Of a stretch of DNA of 64,000 bases, positions 8,687 to 19,252 are shown one piece after another; positions within the stretch are counted from its first letter, which is position 1; each line of letters begins with the position of its first letter. Location: NCBI RefSeq assembly GCF_001830325.1, contig NZ_MHZG01000001.1, positions 680,479 through 744,478 on the forward strand, read 5' to 3'. The DNA is from Polynucleobacter sp. GWA2_45_21. Its GTDB lineage: Bacteria; Pseudomonadota; Gammaproteobacteria; Burkholderiales; Burkholderiaceae. The notes under the pieces are model-generated. The model ran no database searches. It had not been told where the DNA came from and saw only the letters and a program-made list of their open reading frames with translations. The translations under genes and the position numbers were made by a program.

Positions 8687-8758
8687 ATTTTTCCTTATGA
8701 ATAATTGAAATAATCAGCTTAGAAACACTTTAACCCAATATATCAAAATCACTACAAT

Positions 8759-9511
8759 TTATTTCGTCCAGCGATTAATTATTGCCTTTAATTTTTCTGG
8801 GCCCAGCTCAGAAAGATACAAATTAAAGTCATCCCTCAATTTGGAGCCTTTTTTAAAGGCAAATCCTAGATTATCAAATCCAACTACTTGGTAGCTACTG
8901 CTCACCGGGAGATTTAATGATTTTTGATAACTCTGCAACATTACGCTATCCACAAATACCAGGTCCACATTGCCATTTTGTAAGGCAATCAAGGCCTCTG
9001 CGGGTGATGGATATAGCTTTACTCGGCCTAAGGAGTAATACCCTTTTGGCTGCAACACATCTTTTACATAATCATCAAAGACGCTACCGGTGGGATAAGC
9101 AATAGTGTATTTTTTTAACTGAGATAAATCGGTAATCTTGATATGGCGATTTTGCAGGCTAATTAAATCCCAAGTGCTAGTGAAATATGGCTTGGAAAAA
9201 TCTATCACTTCTTTGCGTTTATCTGTAATAGATATCCCCGAGAAAGCGACATCGGCTTGCCCACTAGTTACAGCGCCCAACATGCCCAGCCAATCATATG
9301 CAGTCATTTTGAATGTGCAGCCCCGGGACTTGCAGTAGCCTTCAAATATCTCCAAATCAACGCCCGTATATTTGCCATCTTTCTCAAATAGCATTGGAGG
9401 GATAGCAGGCGACACAGCAACCTTAATCACATTAGACTGCTCCTCTTTGGAACATGCACTCAGCACAAATAGGCTTGCTAACAATATCGATATTATTCTG
9501 ACTATTCTCAT
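8759..9511 (-). CDS. Family 3 extracellular solute-binding lipoprotein (amino-acid type)
   Basis: I start at ATG 9511 (MRIVRIISILLASLFVLSAC), giving a signal peptide with lipobox LSAC. The mature part has the periplasmic binding-protein fold of family 3: PAIPPMLFEKDGKYTGVDLE, ITDKRKEVIDFSKPYF and late FAFKKGSKLRDDFN. Such proteins usually deliver amino acids to an ABC importer, but no permease or ATPase gene is next to it, so it may serve a distant transporter or act as a sensor. Ligand unknown. Confidence 0.85.
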   Translation of the reverse strand: MRIVRIISILLASLFVLSACSKEEQSNVIKVAVSPAIPPMLFEKDGKYTGVDLEIFEGYCKSRGCTFKMTAYDWLGMLGAVTSGQADVAFSGISITDKRKEVIDFSKPYFTSTWDLISLQNRHIKITDLSQLKKYTIAYPTGSVFDDYVKDVLQPKGYYSLGRVKLYPSPAEALIALQNGNVDLVFVDSVMLQSYQKSLNLPVSSSYQVVGFDNLGFAFKKGSKLRDDFNLYLSELGPEKLKAIINRWTK

Positions 9512-9562
9512 GATGTATTCAGCATTCAATTGGATGAATGATCTTATCAAGAATTGAATGTA

Positions 9563-9587
9563 AAAAACCACCCGAAGGTGGCTTTTA
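9563..9587 (-). terminator. Rho-independent terminator of the riboswitch-controlled gene
   Basis: Read on the minus strand: GCCACC-TTC-GGGTGG then a T run. It lies 30 bases past the stop of the gene at 9616-9813. The same hairpin sequence recurs in the accessory region. Confidence 0.85.
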
Positions 9588-9615
9588 CTTTTTAATGCCT
9601 ACTTTATAGCTATTA

Positions 9616-9813
9616 CTAGCCAGCGCTTACTTTTTTAGCAGGTACGTGACTCGCTTTACAGAAGTCCACAATGGCATCTGCAAATTTCAGATAGCGCGCA
9701 TTTACCAGCCGCAGTTCGCTTAACTCCGATACGCCTTTTGACACTTCATGCTTAAACGAGGCATCCTCATAGCCTGGATGGTATGGGGCTTCCTTAGTGT
9801 AGATATTGCTCAT
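9616..9813 (-). CDS. Orphan 65-residue protein under a glycine riboswitch
   Basis: The protein starts MSNIYTKEAPYHPGYED and continues with a helical stretch (SELSELRLVNARYLKFADAI) and a lysine-containing end. It has no signal peptide or membrane segment. The start at 9813 follows an AGGCAAACAAT leader; an upstream in-frame ATG (9852) is less likely. It is the only gene between the tandem glycine riboswitch upstream and a terminator downstream, so its expression should respond to glycine. I do not recognise the family. Confidence 0.7.
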   Translation of the reverse strand: MSNIYTKEAPYHPGYEDASFKHEVSKGVSELSELRLVNARYLKFADAIVDFCKASHVPAKKVSAG

Positions 9814-9954
9814 ATTGTTTGCCTGATTCAGTAAGATTTTTAATGGTCCCAATACGGGGAAATTGCTAATGCGCTCTTACTGATTTAGCTTGGGGCGGTA
9901 TTCATGCAGGACTCCTAACATGCGCGTGCGCATTAAATGCGTCACTCGCTTGCC

Positions 9955-10144
9955 GCTCCCCCTGTCCTTGATACCTGAGAGATTCACACTAAGTCCTAGC
10001 TTAGTGCTTGCTCCTTCGGTGCACCATTAAAATGGTGGCTCTCCAGACGGCTGTTTAGGATAAGCAGTACCTTCCTAGTGGGTACCTGAGCGTTCATGGG
10101 AGTTTGCGCCTTCGGTGGAGGCCAATAGCCTCTCTCTCCTGCTT
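9955..10144 (-). promoter_or_regulatory. Tandem glycine riboswitch
   Basis: On the minus strand two aptamers are recognisable in order. Aptamer 1 has GGAGAG (10139-10134), CACCGAAGGCGCAAAC and CGCTCAGGTACC (10092-10081). Aptamer 2 has GGAGAGCCACC (10044-10034), GCACCGAAGGAGCAAGC and CTCTCAGGTATC (9981-9970), ending in a GGACAGGGGG block. These match the conserved core of glycine aptamers. The leader then contains a small hairpin (CGCATT-T-AATGCG, 9941-9929) without a T run, so control may be translational or through an alternative structure. The usual downstream gene, gcvT or a transporter, is absent. Confidence 0.92.
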
Positions 10145-10150
10145 GTGCTT

Positions 10151-10178
10151 AGTATATCTCGTGAACTTATTTTTGTAA
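10151..10178 (-). promoter_or_regulatory. Putative sigma-70 promoter for the riboswitch transcript
   Basis: Minus strand TTACAA (10178-10173), 16-base spacer, TATACT (10156-10151), placed just ahead of the first aptamer. Prediction by eye. Confidence 0.45.
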
Positions 10179-10214
10179 TGCTGGCTTACACCTAGTTCAA
10201 TGACTGACGAGAAA

Positions 10215-10580
10215 TTAATTGACCTTCTTAATTTCTTTAATGCTATTGCCTTCGCCCAGCAGCACAATCTTGGGGACATGCTTTGCAATCTCATCGTTGC
10301 CGACTTGTCCGTATGTGCAAATAATCAGATGGTCGCCAACATGTGCTTTACGTGCAGCAGCGCCATTCAAAGAAATGATCCCGGAGCCACGCTTTGCTTT
10401 AATGATGTAAGTTGAGAAACGTTCGCCATTGTTAATGTTGTAAAGCTCGATCTTTTCGAACTCACGCATATCGGCAGCATCGAGTAAATCTTCATCGATT
10501 CCACAAGAGCCTTCGTAATGCAAATCCGCCTCTGTAACGGTTGCTCTGTGAATTTTTCCCAACAACATAATGCGATTCAT
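10215..10580 (-). CDS. panD: Aspartate 1-decarboxylase
   Basis: PanD makes beta-alanine from aspartate for pantothenate and CoA synthesis. The 121-residue proenzyme begins [20 protein letters not shown] and contains the self-cleavage site Gly24-Ser25 (YEGSCGID), which generates the catalytic pyruvoyl group. [18 protein letters not shown] is the other conserved segment. Length is normal. It is transcribed toward the riboswitch gene; no terminator is seen between its stop and the riboswitch promoter about 40 bases away. Confidence 0.95.
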   Translation of the reverse strand: MNRIMLLGKIHRATVTEADLHYEGSCGIDEDLLDAADMREFEKIELYNINNGERFSTYIIKAKRGSGIISLNGAAARKAHVGDHLIICTYGQVGNDEIAKHVPKIVLLGEGNSIKEIKKVN

Positions 10581-10671
10581 ACGATTTCCTCAAGAATTAA
10601 AAGCGCGCCTCTTCAAGCATTTTTAGCGGCTATCTTGCCATTTTCTCAAATTTTTTTGCAATTACACCAGT

Positions 10672-10696
10672 AAAAAACCCCGCTTACACGGGGCTT
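10672..10696 (-). terminator. Rho-independent terminator after phasin gene
   Basis: Minus strand AAAGCCCCG-TGTAAG-CGGGGTTTTTT, 24 bases beyond the phasin stop. Confidence 0.9.
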
Positions 10697-10719
10697 TCTG
10701 TTTGGCTATTATCTACTAA

Positions 10720-11277
10720 TTACTTAGCGCGGCTTTTTGCTGCCTTAGTAGCCTGCCCAAATTGACCTTCTGCAGTCTTCATTGCTGTTTCAACGCTTTT
10801 CTCAAAGTTTGCAAAAGCGTCTTGAGCAGTTGAACGCACTTGATCAAAGTTTTGCATTGCCGTGTTAAATGCAGACGTAAATGCGCTTACATATGCTTCT
10901 GAGCCAGCAGGCGCCTTGGAGGTGGCAGTCGCTACAAAGCTCTTCAAGTCATCTTGTGATTGATCAATGGCGGCTTCTACAGCTTCAACTAATTCTTGGT
11001 TTCCGCGACGCAATACTGCGGCCACTTTTTTCTGATAAGCAGCAACCTCAGCAACCGCCTCTTGTACTTCTGGGCTTTGCAGGAGGTCTAAGGCTGCTTT
11101 GGCATCTTTGCCCTTTAACAATTCAGCAGCCTTAGCTTGCGCATTGGCTACAGCTTGTTGAGCTGCCTGGTAATTGATTTCTGCCAGCTCTTGAGCATTC
11201 TCGAGAGCAGTTTGACCTAATGCGCGGGCGCTTTCTACGGATTTAGCTTGATTTTCTGCGAATTGATTTTTGAACAT
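10720..11277 (-). CDS. phaP: Phasin family protein
   Basis: Phasins coat polyhydroxyalkanoate granules. The 185-residue protein (start MFKNQFAENQAKSVESAR at 11277, after AAAGGAAAT) is almost wholly helical, Ala/Gln-rich, with the family pattern NYQAAQQAVANAQAKAAELL and a basic C-terminus (QATKAAKSRAK). There are no cysteines or membrane segments. No PHA synthase gene is in the window, so PHA storage is inferred from this gene only. An own terminator suggests a monocistronic, well-expressed gene. Confidence 0.88.
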   Translation of the reverse strand: MFKNQFAENQAKSVESARALGQTALENAQELAEINYQAAQQAVANAQAKAAELLKGKDAKAALDLLQSPEVQEAVAEVAAYQKKVAAVLRRGNQELVEAVEAAIDQSQDDLKSFVATATSKAPAGSEAYVSAFTSAFNTAMQNFDQVRSTAQDAFANFEKSVETAMKTAEGQFGQATKAAKSRAK

Positions 11278-11459
11278 GATATTTCCTTTGAGGGTTATTT
11301 GTTGCACTGCACCATATTAATAGCTTATTTTGGGCTTAGCAAGGAAATATTGCTGCAAAGCAACATATAATCCTGTCAGTTCAAGTAGTTTGTTACAAAA
11401 ACAGCATTAAACCTCGCTTTAGAGATGTTTTGCTTTATCTAGTTCAGAAATTAATAGTT

Positions 11460-12011
11460 ATGTGTCGTAGATTCATTGTGCTTCTGCTTTTCTGCATTCC
11501 GCTGATCTCCTCACACGCAGAAAGTGCCTCCGAGTGGTTTCAAAATACGACAAATCACCTGGAGTCCATTTGGGATAAAGGTGGAAATGAGCTTTACGTT
11601 CCCCTCTATACGTACCACATGCCTTATGCGTACTCCCAAGACAAAATCAATCAATACACCGAATATCCGATGGGTATTGGTTTTGGCAGAGGCTTAGTAA
11701 ACAACAGCGGTAATTGGGAGGGCATTTATGGGATGACCTTCAAAGACTCACATGGAATTTATCAGTACATGGTCGGCTATGGCTGGATTCCAATGTGGAA
11801 CATCGGCAATAGTCCCGACTGGAAGTATGGTGTTGGAGCAACTGCCTTCATCATGTCGCGCCAAGACATCATGAACTACATCCCCTTCCCTGGCGTACTC
11901 CCCATTGCCTCCATCAGCTACAAAGATCTCAGCATTCAGACTGCCTATGTGCCTGGTGGGCAAAACGTCGGTAACGTCTTGTTCACTTGGGCTAAATACA
12001 ATTTGCCCTAA
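11460..12011 (+). CDS. pagP: Lipid A palmitoyltransferase
   Basis: PagP is an outer-membrane beta-barrel enzyme that moves palmitate from phospholipid to lipid A. After a signal peptide (MCRRFIVLLLFCIPLISSHA) come an amphipathic helix (SEWFQNTTNHLESIWDKGG) and alternating barrel strands. Catalytic residues are visible: His in LYTYHMPYAY and Asp-Ser in FKDSHGIYQY, matching E. coli His33, Asp76 and Ser77. Length (183 aa) fits. The ATG at 11460 is chosen because the signal peptide starts there. With lpxO it points to regulated outer-membrane remodelling. Confidence 0.9.
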   Translation: MCRRFIVLLLFCIPLISSHAESASEWFQNTTNHLESIWDKGGNELYVPLYTYHMPYAYSQDKINQYTEYPMGIGFGRGLVNNSGNWEGIYGMTFKDSHGIYQYMVGYGWIPMWNIGNSPDWKYGVGATAFIMSRQDIMNYIPFPGVLPIASISYKDLSIQTAYVPGGQNVGNVLFTWAKYNLP

Positions 12012-12017
12012 ATATAA

Positions 12018-12584
12018 CTAAGCAGGATGGTTTTTTAAGTAGTTGATCACCCAAGCCGGATCACTATCGCTTGGAAAAATGGGGTAGTGAGTCGCTTCAA
12101 TCACACCATGATTCACAATCAAAGTAATGCGCTTTAGCAAAGTCATTCCAGCAGCAATAAAAGTAGGTAGCTGCAACGCCTTCTGAAATTGATAACCCTC
12201 ATCACTCAATACCGCAAACGGCAAATGCAAGCGATCCGACATCTCCTTTTGGTATTCGGTAGATTGCACACTCAAGCCAACCACCTCTGCGCCCAAAACG
12301 CGTAACTCTTGATAGTGATCTCTAAACGAACAGCTTTGCGGAGTACAACCCCTTGCCCCCGGTATTTGATCCCAACCTTCTGGCAAAGCAACGTTCGGCT
12401 GACCTGTCATCGGGTAGCAGTAAATCACCAGGCGGCCCTTACTCTCGCCAGGGTTAAATTGGCCACCGGTGGTGGTCTTCAAGGCAATGGAAGGCAAGCG
12501 CATGCCTATCAAATGAACGGCAGCCCCATCATCCTGAGGAATGGGTAAGTCGCTAGGTAATTCATTGAAATTGGTCATAGTCAT
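12018..12584 (-). CDS. Peroxiredoxin (AhpC/TSA family)
   Basis: A thioredoxin-fold protein of 188 residues. The motif PGARGCTPQSCSFRDHYQEL carries two closely spaced cysteines in the place of the peroxidatic site, followed by VVGLSVQSTEYQKEM and PFAVLSDEGYQ, typical of atypical or Prx-Q-like peroxiredoxins. It should reduce peroxides in the cytosol. It ends seven bases from the convergent pagP. The reductant is unknown. Confidence 0.85.
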   Translation of the reverse strand: MTMTNFNELPSDLPIPQDDGAAVHLIGMRLPSIALKTTTGGQFNPGESKGRLVIYCYPMTGQPNVALPEGWDQIPGARGCTPQSCSFRDHYQELRVLGAEVVGLSVQSTEYQKEMSDRLHLPFAVLSDEGYQFQKALQLPTFIAAGMTLLKRITLIVNHGVIEATHYPIFPSDSDPAWVINYLKNHPA

Positions 12585-12607
12585 ATTTATCTAAGCCAGA
12601 CTAAACA

Positions 12608-13177
12608 TTACAGCTTGCATGCCGTCTTTTGGGAGGATCTTCTCTGGGACGCAATTTCAGCCATAGACTCAAACTGTCGGCGCACGATGTTTTTGATGAA
12701 GAAATCGATTATTGCTGATGGCACCATCGAATTTGGCTCAACCTGTGCATCGTATTTAAAGATGGTGGAATCTTTCTCCGCTGAAAGCCTCCAACTTCCT
12801 TTGTAATATTTTGTATCGCCACTGAGCTGCTCAAATAGCAATGCCTTGTTAGGAAACTCCACATACTCCAACTCGGAGCGCATCTCAAAGGGGATGAATA
12901 AAATTCTTTCTTCGAGCAAGCGGGCCACCTTCACTTTATTGCCAGATCTAGAGATTACTTTTGAATCTACGATTCCAGGCAAACTTTTAGCACCCTCATA
13001 ATCAGTAATAAATGCAAAGGCTTCGCATGGAGTAATTGGCACCTCATAGCTTGCATTCACTTGAAAGCGATCTCCTGCCCTAGTGACAGCAACCCTTAAG
13101 TCGTAAGAATTAGATGCATCTTGCGCAAAGGTAATACCAGATACTGCAATCAGAAAACAGCTGAGAAGTCGCTTCAT
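12608..13177 (-). CDS. Exported SRPBCC (START-like) family protein
   Basis: A signal peptide (MKRLLSCFLIAVSGITFAQD) precedes a lipid-binding-like domain with the polyketide-cyclase/coenzyme-Q pattern: VPITPCEAFAFITDYEGA, LPGIVDSKVISRSG, YYKGSWRLSAEKDSTIF and a final amphipathic helix. SRPBCC proteins have a hydrophobic pocket; the ligand here is unknown. It lies upstream of the peroxiredoxin gene on the same strand (24-base gap), so the two may be co-transcribed. Confidence 0.75.
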   Translation of the reverse strand: MKRLLSCFLIAVSGITFAQDASNSYDLRVAVTRAGDRFQVNASYEVPITPCEAFAFITDYEGAKSLPGIVDSKVISRSGNKVKVARLLEERILFIPFEMRSELEYVEFPNKALLFEQLSGDTKYYKGSWRLSAEKDSTIFKYDAQVEPNSMVPSAIIDFFIKNIVRRQFESMAEIASQRRSSQKTACKL

Positions 13178-13237
13178 TCCAATAGTGTAGAGGTTAATAA
13201 GACTGCTTAACGCTCATCACCAAGAAGAATTCAGCTC

Positions 13238-13618
13238 TTATTCCGCCGCTGAGCGCATTAACCTCAAGAGTTCAACATCATGCTCGGGCAGGCCATCCAA
13301 TACGCCGGTGAGACTTGGCATCTTTGCAATAATTTCCTTTGCCAAGAAAAAGCGCATTGACCATGCAGGAAAACTTCTTTTTTCAATTTCTTCCAGCTTC
13401 AATAAGCGCACTTGCTGATGACGTGGATCTCGCTGAATTTTTTCCCATATTGTCATGACCTCCGTGCGAGGCCCTTCTAATATTTGGCCAAAATGCTGGT
13501 TCTCGTAGAAGAGCACTCCCGATAAGCCTAATTTTTGATTAAGTTGCGCAGCCTGATCGGTAAGGCGCATCAATGCCAAGACACCCATATCCTGCGTTGC
13601 CTTGCTGATATAGCTCAC
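13238..13618 (-). CDS. BLUF-domain blue-light sensor (start uncertain)
   Basis: The 126-residue reading frame shows BLUF hallmarks: LNQKLGLSGVLFYENQHFGQ, ILEGPRTEVMTIWEKI, DPRHQQVRLL and RSFPAWSMRF. BLUF domains bind FAD and signal through a Tyr-Gln pair. The only canonical start, GTG at 13618, leaves the first strand too short (MSYISKA). The in-frame codons before it read LISV, which completes a normal strand LISVSYISKA containing the key Tyr. No ATG, GTG or TTG serves as start there; an in-frame ATG is cut off by a TAG three codons later. The gene may use a rare start or be damaged. Confidence 0.75.
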   Translation of the reverse strand: MSYISKATQDMGVLALMRLTDQAAQLNQKLGLSGVLFYENQHFGQILEGPRTEVMTIWEKIQRDPRHQQVRLLKLEEIEKRSFPAWSMRFFLAKEIIAKMPSLTGVLDGLPEHDVELLRLMRSAAE

Positions 13619-13883
13619 AGAAATTAATTGGGACTTGCTTATCTTCTTATTTTGGGATCGAATCTAGCGAATCATAGATATTAGCTTTTGATATGACTTC
13701 AATCAATGCTGATTTACCCGAAAGGCTGAGAGCTGCAGACAAGTCATTAAGAGCGCCTCTAACTCACCTAACCTACTTAGTTATCTAATAATTAGATTAA
13801 TAAGTTCATATTAATTCATTGGACGAATCGATTGATTGGGAACAAGATGACTTCATCGCAACACACCAGGAAGGGAGTTAAAA

Positions 13884-14003
13884 ATGAAAATTCAAAATAA
13901 ATTAGCTGGGATCGCGGAAGGCTTGTACTTTCTCAATCATCAGCATGAAAGTAGCTTACTAAAAATATTGAAGCCAGAGACTATCAAAGGGAGTGAATCA
14001 TGA
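13884..14003 (+). CDS. Possible 39-residue small protein upstream of katG
   Basis: ATG at 13884 follows a very good ribosome-binding site (AGGAAGGGAG, about 8 bases before). The peptide starts MKIQNKLAGIAEGLYFLNHQ and ends KPETIKGSES. Its TGA overlaps an ATG (ATGA at 14000) that opens a further 11-codon frame preceded by GGGAG. The remaining gap DNA (13,619-14,132) has a short AT-rich inverted patch and nothing else I can support. No homology recognised. Confidence 0.35.
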   Translation: MKIQNKLAGIAEGLYFLNHQHESSLLKILKPETIKGSES

Positions 14004-14076
14004 ACATTCTGATCGCATTCATGGCTGGTGAGTAGATGGCTCAGCCAAACCCGAACAAATAATTGCTTTATCAGTT

Positions 14077-14095
14077 AACCTGAGTTGGTCAGGTT
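14077..14095. repeat. Inverted repeat in the katG leader
   Basis: AACCTGA-GTTGG-TCAGGTT, perfect 7-bp arms, 38 bases before the katG ATG and 25 bases before its AAGGAG site. It could be an operator or an mRNA hairpin. Confidence 0.5.
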
Positions 14096-14132
14096 ACTAA
14101 ACCAAAAATGATTTACCTACAAGGAGATCTAA

Positions 14133-16286
<2,154 letters not shown>

Positions 16287-16307
16287 TTACCGAGCTTAGG
16301 AAGTTTG

Positions 16308-16340
16308 ATAAAGGGGCGAATTTCTGCCCCTTTATTTTTT
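16308..16340 (+). terminator. Rho-independent terminator of katG
   Basis: AAAGGGGC-GAATTTCT-GCCCCTTT then ATTTTTT, about 22 bases after the katG stop. Confidence 0.9.
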
Positions 16341-16501
16341 CCAATTTGATTGACAACAGTTTTTATAGTTTTTTCATTTATGTAACAAATTGATCTCGTT
16401 CGCCTTCCTAAGATTATGGGCTTATTCAAGAAATTGATCTCCAGCCAACGCACATTACTATACTGAGACATTACTATTCCTGATATGCGAGTGATCACGC
16501 C

Positions 16502-17908
16502 ATGGACTTAATCGCAATTGTTGTTTCCCTCGGTCTATTGATGTTGCTCGCTTATCGCGGCATGAGCGTACTGATCTTAGCGCCAGTCATGGCTCTCTTA
16601 GCGGTCCTGCTGAGTGGCAACCCTGGTGATCTATTGCCCGTTTATACCCAAGTATTTATGAAGGCCATGGGTGGCTATCTTATTCAATACTTCCCACTCT
16701 TTTTGCTAGGCTCTGTATTTGGCAAGTTGATGGAATCTTCAGGCTATGCACTAGTGATTGCAAATGGCATCACTCAAAAACTAGGTTCTCAGCACGCCCT
16801 TTTAGCGGTGGTCTTAGCTTGTGCCATTTTGACGTATGGCGGCGTATCTCTATTTGTAGTCGCATTCATGATGTATCCGATTGGCAAGTCACTGTTTGAA
16901 CGCTCAGCTATCTCACTCAATCTTCTTCCCGGCGCAATTGCTCTTGGCGCGTTCACCTTCACCATGACCGCCCTCCCTGGAACACCGTCTGTACAAAACT
17001 CAATTCCAAGTCCTTTCTTTGGAACAGATGCATTTGCAGCACCGGGCTTGGGCTTGATTGCTAGCTGCGTCATGCTAGGTTTTGGTACGATGTGGCTCAA
17101 TCGTCAAAAACGTTTACTCGGCAAAATACCTGCTAAGCAAGAAGATATGGCAGTGGATTTTCAGCCATCAGAAAAGATGACGGCTGATCCCAAAAATATT
17201 TCATTTCAGCTGGCTATTGTTCCTATTTTGCTCATGGGCCTGACTAACTTGTTAATGGCTAAATGGTTTTTGCCCAACTGGCGCCCCGAGTTTTTGCAAA
17301 ACAATACTTTTAGCATTACCTCGCTCTCATCCCTTGCTGGAATCTGGGCCATCATCATCGCCCTAAGCGTGGGTATTTTATTTATTTATGCACTGCAAGT
17401 GATTTTCGCCAAACAAACTGCAAGAGCAAATGAGGCAATTAATCAGGGCTCTATTGGCTCCATGCTGCCAATTTTGAATACAGCGTCAGAGGTTGGATAT
17501 GGCTCAGTCATTGCAAGCTTGGGTGGGTTTATTCTGATTCGAGAATTTGTTCTCAGCATTGCGCCCGGTAACCCCCTCATTAGTGAAGCTGTTGCCGTTA
17601 ATGCGCTAGCGGGCATTACAGGCTCAGCATCCGGCGGCATGTCCATTGCCCTACAGACGCTTGGTGCCGACTACTTAGCCAAGGCAGTTGCCCTCGGAAT
17701 CAGCCCCGAGATCCTTCACCGAATTGCTGTGATGGCCTCAGGCTGCATGGATACACTTCCCCATAATGGTGCTGTAATTACTCTGCTTGGAATTTGCCAA
17801 CTAACCCACAGAGAGGGTTATCGCTACATTGCGATGGTGACTATTGTTTTCCCATTAATTGCTTTAGTTTTAGTGATTACTCTAGCCTCACTCTTTGGTA
17901 GCTTTTGA
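16502..17908 (+). CDS. GntP-family permease
   Basis: A 468-residue inner-membrane protein with about 12 hydrophobic segments. Patterns such as YFPLFLLGSVFGKLMESSGY, LPGTPSVQNSIP and the late repeat ASGGMSIALQTLG with CMDTLPHNGAVITLL fit the GntP/ion-transporter superfamily (proton symporters for gluconate and other organic acids). The substrate cannot be told from sequence. It stands alone between katG and a convergent haloacid dehalogenase gene. Confidence 0.85.
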   Translation: MDLIAIVVSLGLLMLLAYRGMSVLILAPVMALLAVLLSGNPGDLLPVYTQVFMKAMGGYLIQYFPLFLLGSVFGKLMESSGYALVIANGITQKLGSQHALLAVVLACAILTYGGVSLFVVAFMMYPIGKSLFERSAISLNLLPGAIALGAFTFTMTALPGTPSVQNSIPSPFFGTDAFAAPGLGLIASCVMLGFGTMWLNRQKRLLGKIPAKQEDMAVDFQPSEKMTADPKNISFQLAIVPILLMGLTNLLMAKWFLPNWRPEFLQNNTFSITSLSSLAGIWAIIIALSVGILFIYALQVIFAKQTARANEAINQGSIGSMLPILNTASEVGYGSVIASLGGFILIREFVLSIAPGNPLISEAVAVNALAGITGSASGGMSIALQTLGADYLAKAVALGISPEILHRIAVMASGCMDTLPHNGAVITLLGICQLTHREGYRYIAMVTIVFPLIALVLVITLASLFGSF

Positions 17909-17941
17909 TCGGGGCCGTCCTTCGCTAGCTCGCAATATCCC

Positions 17942-18625
17942 TTAAATAACTTCTAGCACCTTGCTTAAGGAATTGCCCTCAAAATTTGGCTTCTCACCAA
18001 TTTCTTCAAAAGGATGGCCGAGACGATTAACCCAAAACACATCAAACCCAAACCACTTTGCAGCCAGGGCATCCCAAGCATTACTTGACACAAAAAGAAC
18101 TTCTTCTTTGTTGACTGGAAATGCTTTTAATAAAAGCTCGTAAGCTTGTGGGGCTGTCTTAAATAACCGTATATCTTCAACCGTAATAACTTGATCCAAA
18201 TAGGGCATCAACCCATTGCCCTTAACTACTGTTGCTAGCATCTCTCTGCTGCCATTCGACAAAATTGCTGTAGAAATTCCTTTACCTTTAATTGTCTTGA
18301 GAACTCTCAAGCTGTCTTCAAAACTAGTGAGCTTCGCATACTGGTCCATCAAGCGCCTCTCATTGTTCTTGGTGAGATTTAAGTTCATACGCTTGCAAAC
18401 GTAATGTAATGAGCGAACTGTTAACTCCCAAAAGGGAAGGTAATGCTTGCTACCGTCGGGACTAGGGTCACTCATAGTGACGAGGCGGGTGTATTCAATT
18501 TGGCGATCACGCCACATTAAAGCGAAGGCTTGGCCATTGCCGGGAAATAACTCTTCCGCCAACTCTCCCATGGAATAAACATCAAACAATGTGCCGTAAG
18601 CATCAAAGGCTATGAGCTTATACAT
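17942..18625 (-). CDS. Haloacid dehalogenase type II-like hydrolase
   Basis: HAD fold with nucleophile Asp9 in LIAFDAYGTLFD, Ser/Thr motif II in STAILSNGSREML and motif III/IV VLFVSSNAWDALAAKWFG. The FDAYGTLFDVYS start and SSNAWDA motif are those of L-2-haloacid dehalogenases, which replace the halogen of 2-haloacids by hydroxyl. The 227-aa length is normal. A perfect 17-bp palindrome lies 33 bases upstream of its start and recurs at the copper-associated divergent promoter at 27,031. True substrate unknown. Confidence 0.85.
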   Translation of the reverse strand: MYKLIAFDAYGTLFDVYSMGELAEELFPGNGQAFALMWRDRQIEYTRLVTMSDPSPDGSKHYLPFWELTVRSLHYVCKRMNLNLTKNNERRLMDQYAKLTSFEDSLRVLKTIKGKGISTAILSNGSREMLATVVKGNGLMPYLDQVITVEDIRLFKTAPQAYELLLKAFPVNKEEVLFVSSNAWDALAAKWFGFDVFWVNRLGHPFEEIGEKPNFEGNSLSKVLEVI

Positions 18626-18657
18626 GTAGTCTCCTCATTATTGGTATTTGCTTGTAT

Positions 18658-18674
18658 TGTCGTTTAAAACGACA
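18658..18674. promoter_or_regulatory. 17-bp palindromic operator candidate
   Basis: TGTCGTTTAAAACGACA: eight-base perfect arms around one central base. Its reverse complement is identical to 27,031-27,047. It lies upstream of the haloacid dehalogenase gene. The regulator is unknown. Confidence 0.6.
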
Positions 18675-18689
18675 CTGTCTGAAGATGTC

Positions 18690-19208
18690 TTATCCAAGCT
18701 CTGACTCACTAAATGCATCTCTCATATACACAGGAAGGTCAATTGATGGCGGCCTAAAGCCTGACTGATAAAACATATCTCCGATATGGCCACGATGAAA
18801 TGCTTTGTGATTACAAACATGAATCAGAATGTCGCCTCTTGTCATTTCTCCGGCGCCACCATCAACAAATAAAAAGCTAAGCTTTTCATTGATGAGTGGC
18901 TCAGTCATCAAGTCAGCATACTGGATATACCAATCGCCTGTTTCATTTAACTTTTCAGTTAGAGCCCCCAAAGAATCTGGTGACTCTGTTGTGCGAGACT
19001 TAAACCCATGATCTTTTCCAAGCAGATGAGCTTGCCAGATTTGATCAACAATGGCCACGTGGGCCAAAGCAAAAGACATTCCACCAAATGCCGCGGCGCG
19101 CTTTTTGATTACCTCATCTAATGGCAAGGCAGCAATCGCATCCAAAAGCATATTGTTTGCCCACTTGTTATAGCGTGTAAGCATGCGGATATTGCGAACA
19201 GCAGACAT
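18690..19208 (-). CDS. DinB family protein
   Basis: A 172-residue four-helix-bundle protein. The DinB metal site is visible as histidines in FALAHVAIVDQIWQAHL and HVCNHKAFHRGHIGDM, the last being the classic HxxxHRGHI pattern. N-terminal MLTRYNKWANNMLLDAI is also typical. DinB/YfiT proteins are metal-dependent thiol-transferase-like enzymes or are of unknown role; substrate unknown. It lies upstream of the dehalogenase gene on the same strand, separated by the palindrome. Confidence 0.85.
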   Translation of the reverse strand: MSAVRNIRMLTRYNKWANNMLLDAIAALPLDEVIKKRAAAFGGMSFALAHVAIVDQIWQAHLLGKDHGFKSRTTESPDSLGALTEKLNETGDWYIQYADLMTEPLINEKLSFLFVDGGAGEMTRGDILIHVCNHKAFHRGHIGDMFYQSGFRPPSIDLPVYMRDAFSESELG

Positions 19209-19252
19209 ATAGCGCCCTTTAAGTCAGTAAGCACAGTCTAGGCTATCAAACC

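Noticed and set aside
9955..10144. 6S RNA or another structured small RNA
   Set aside because: Two aptamer cores on the minus strand match glycine riboswitches clearly.
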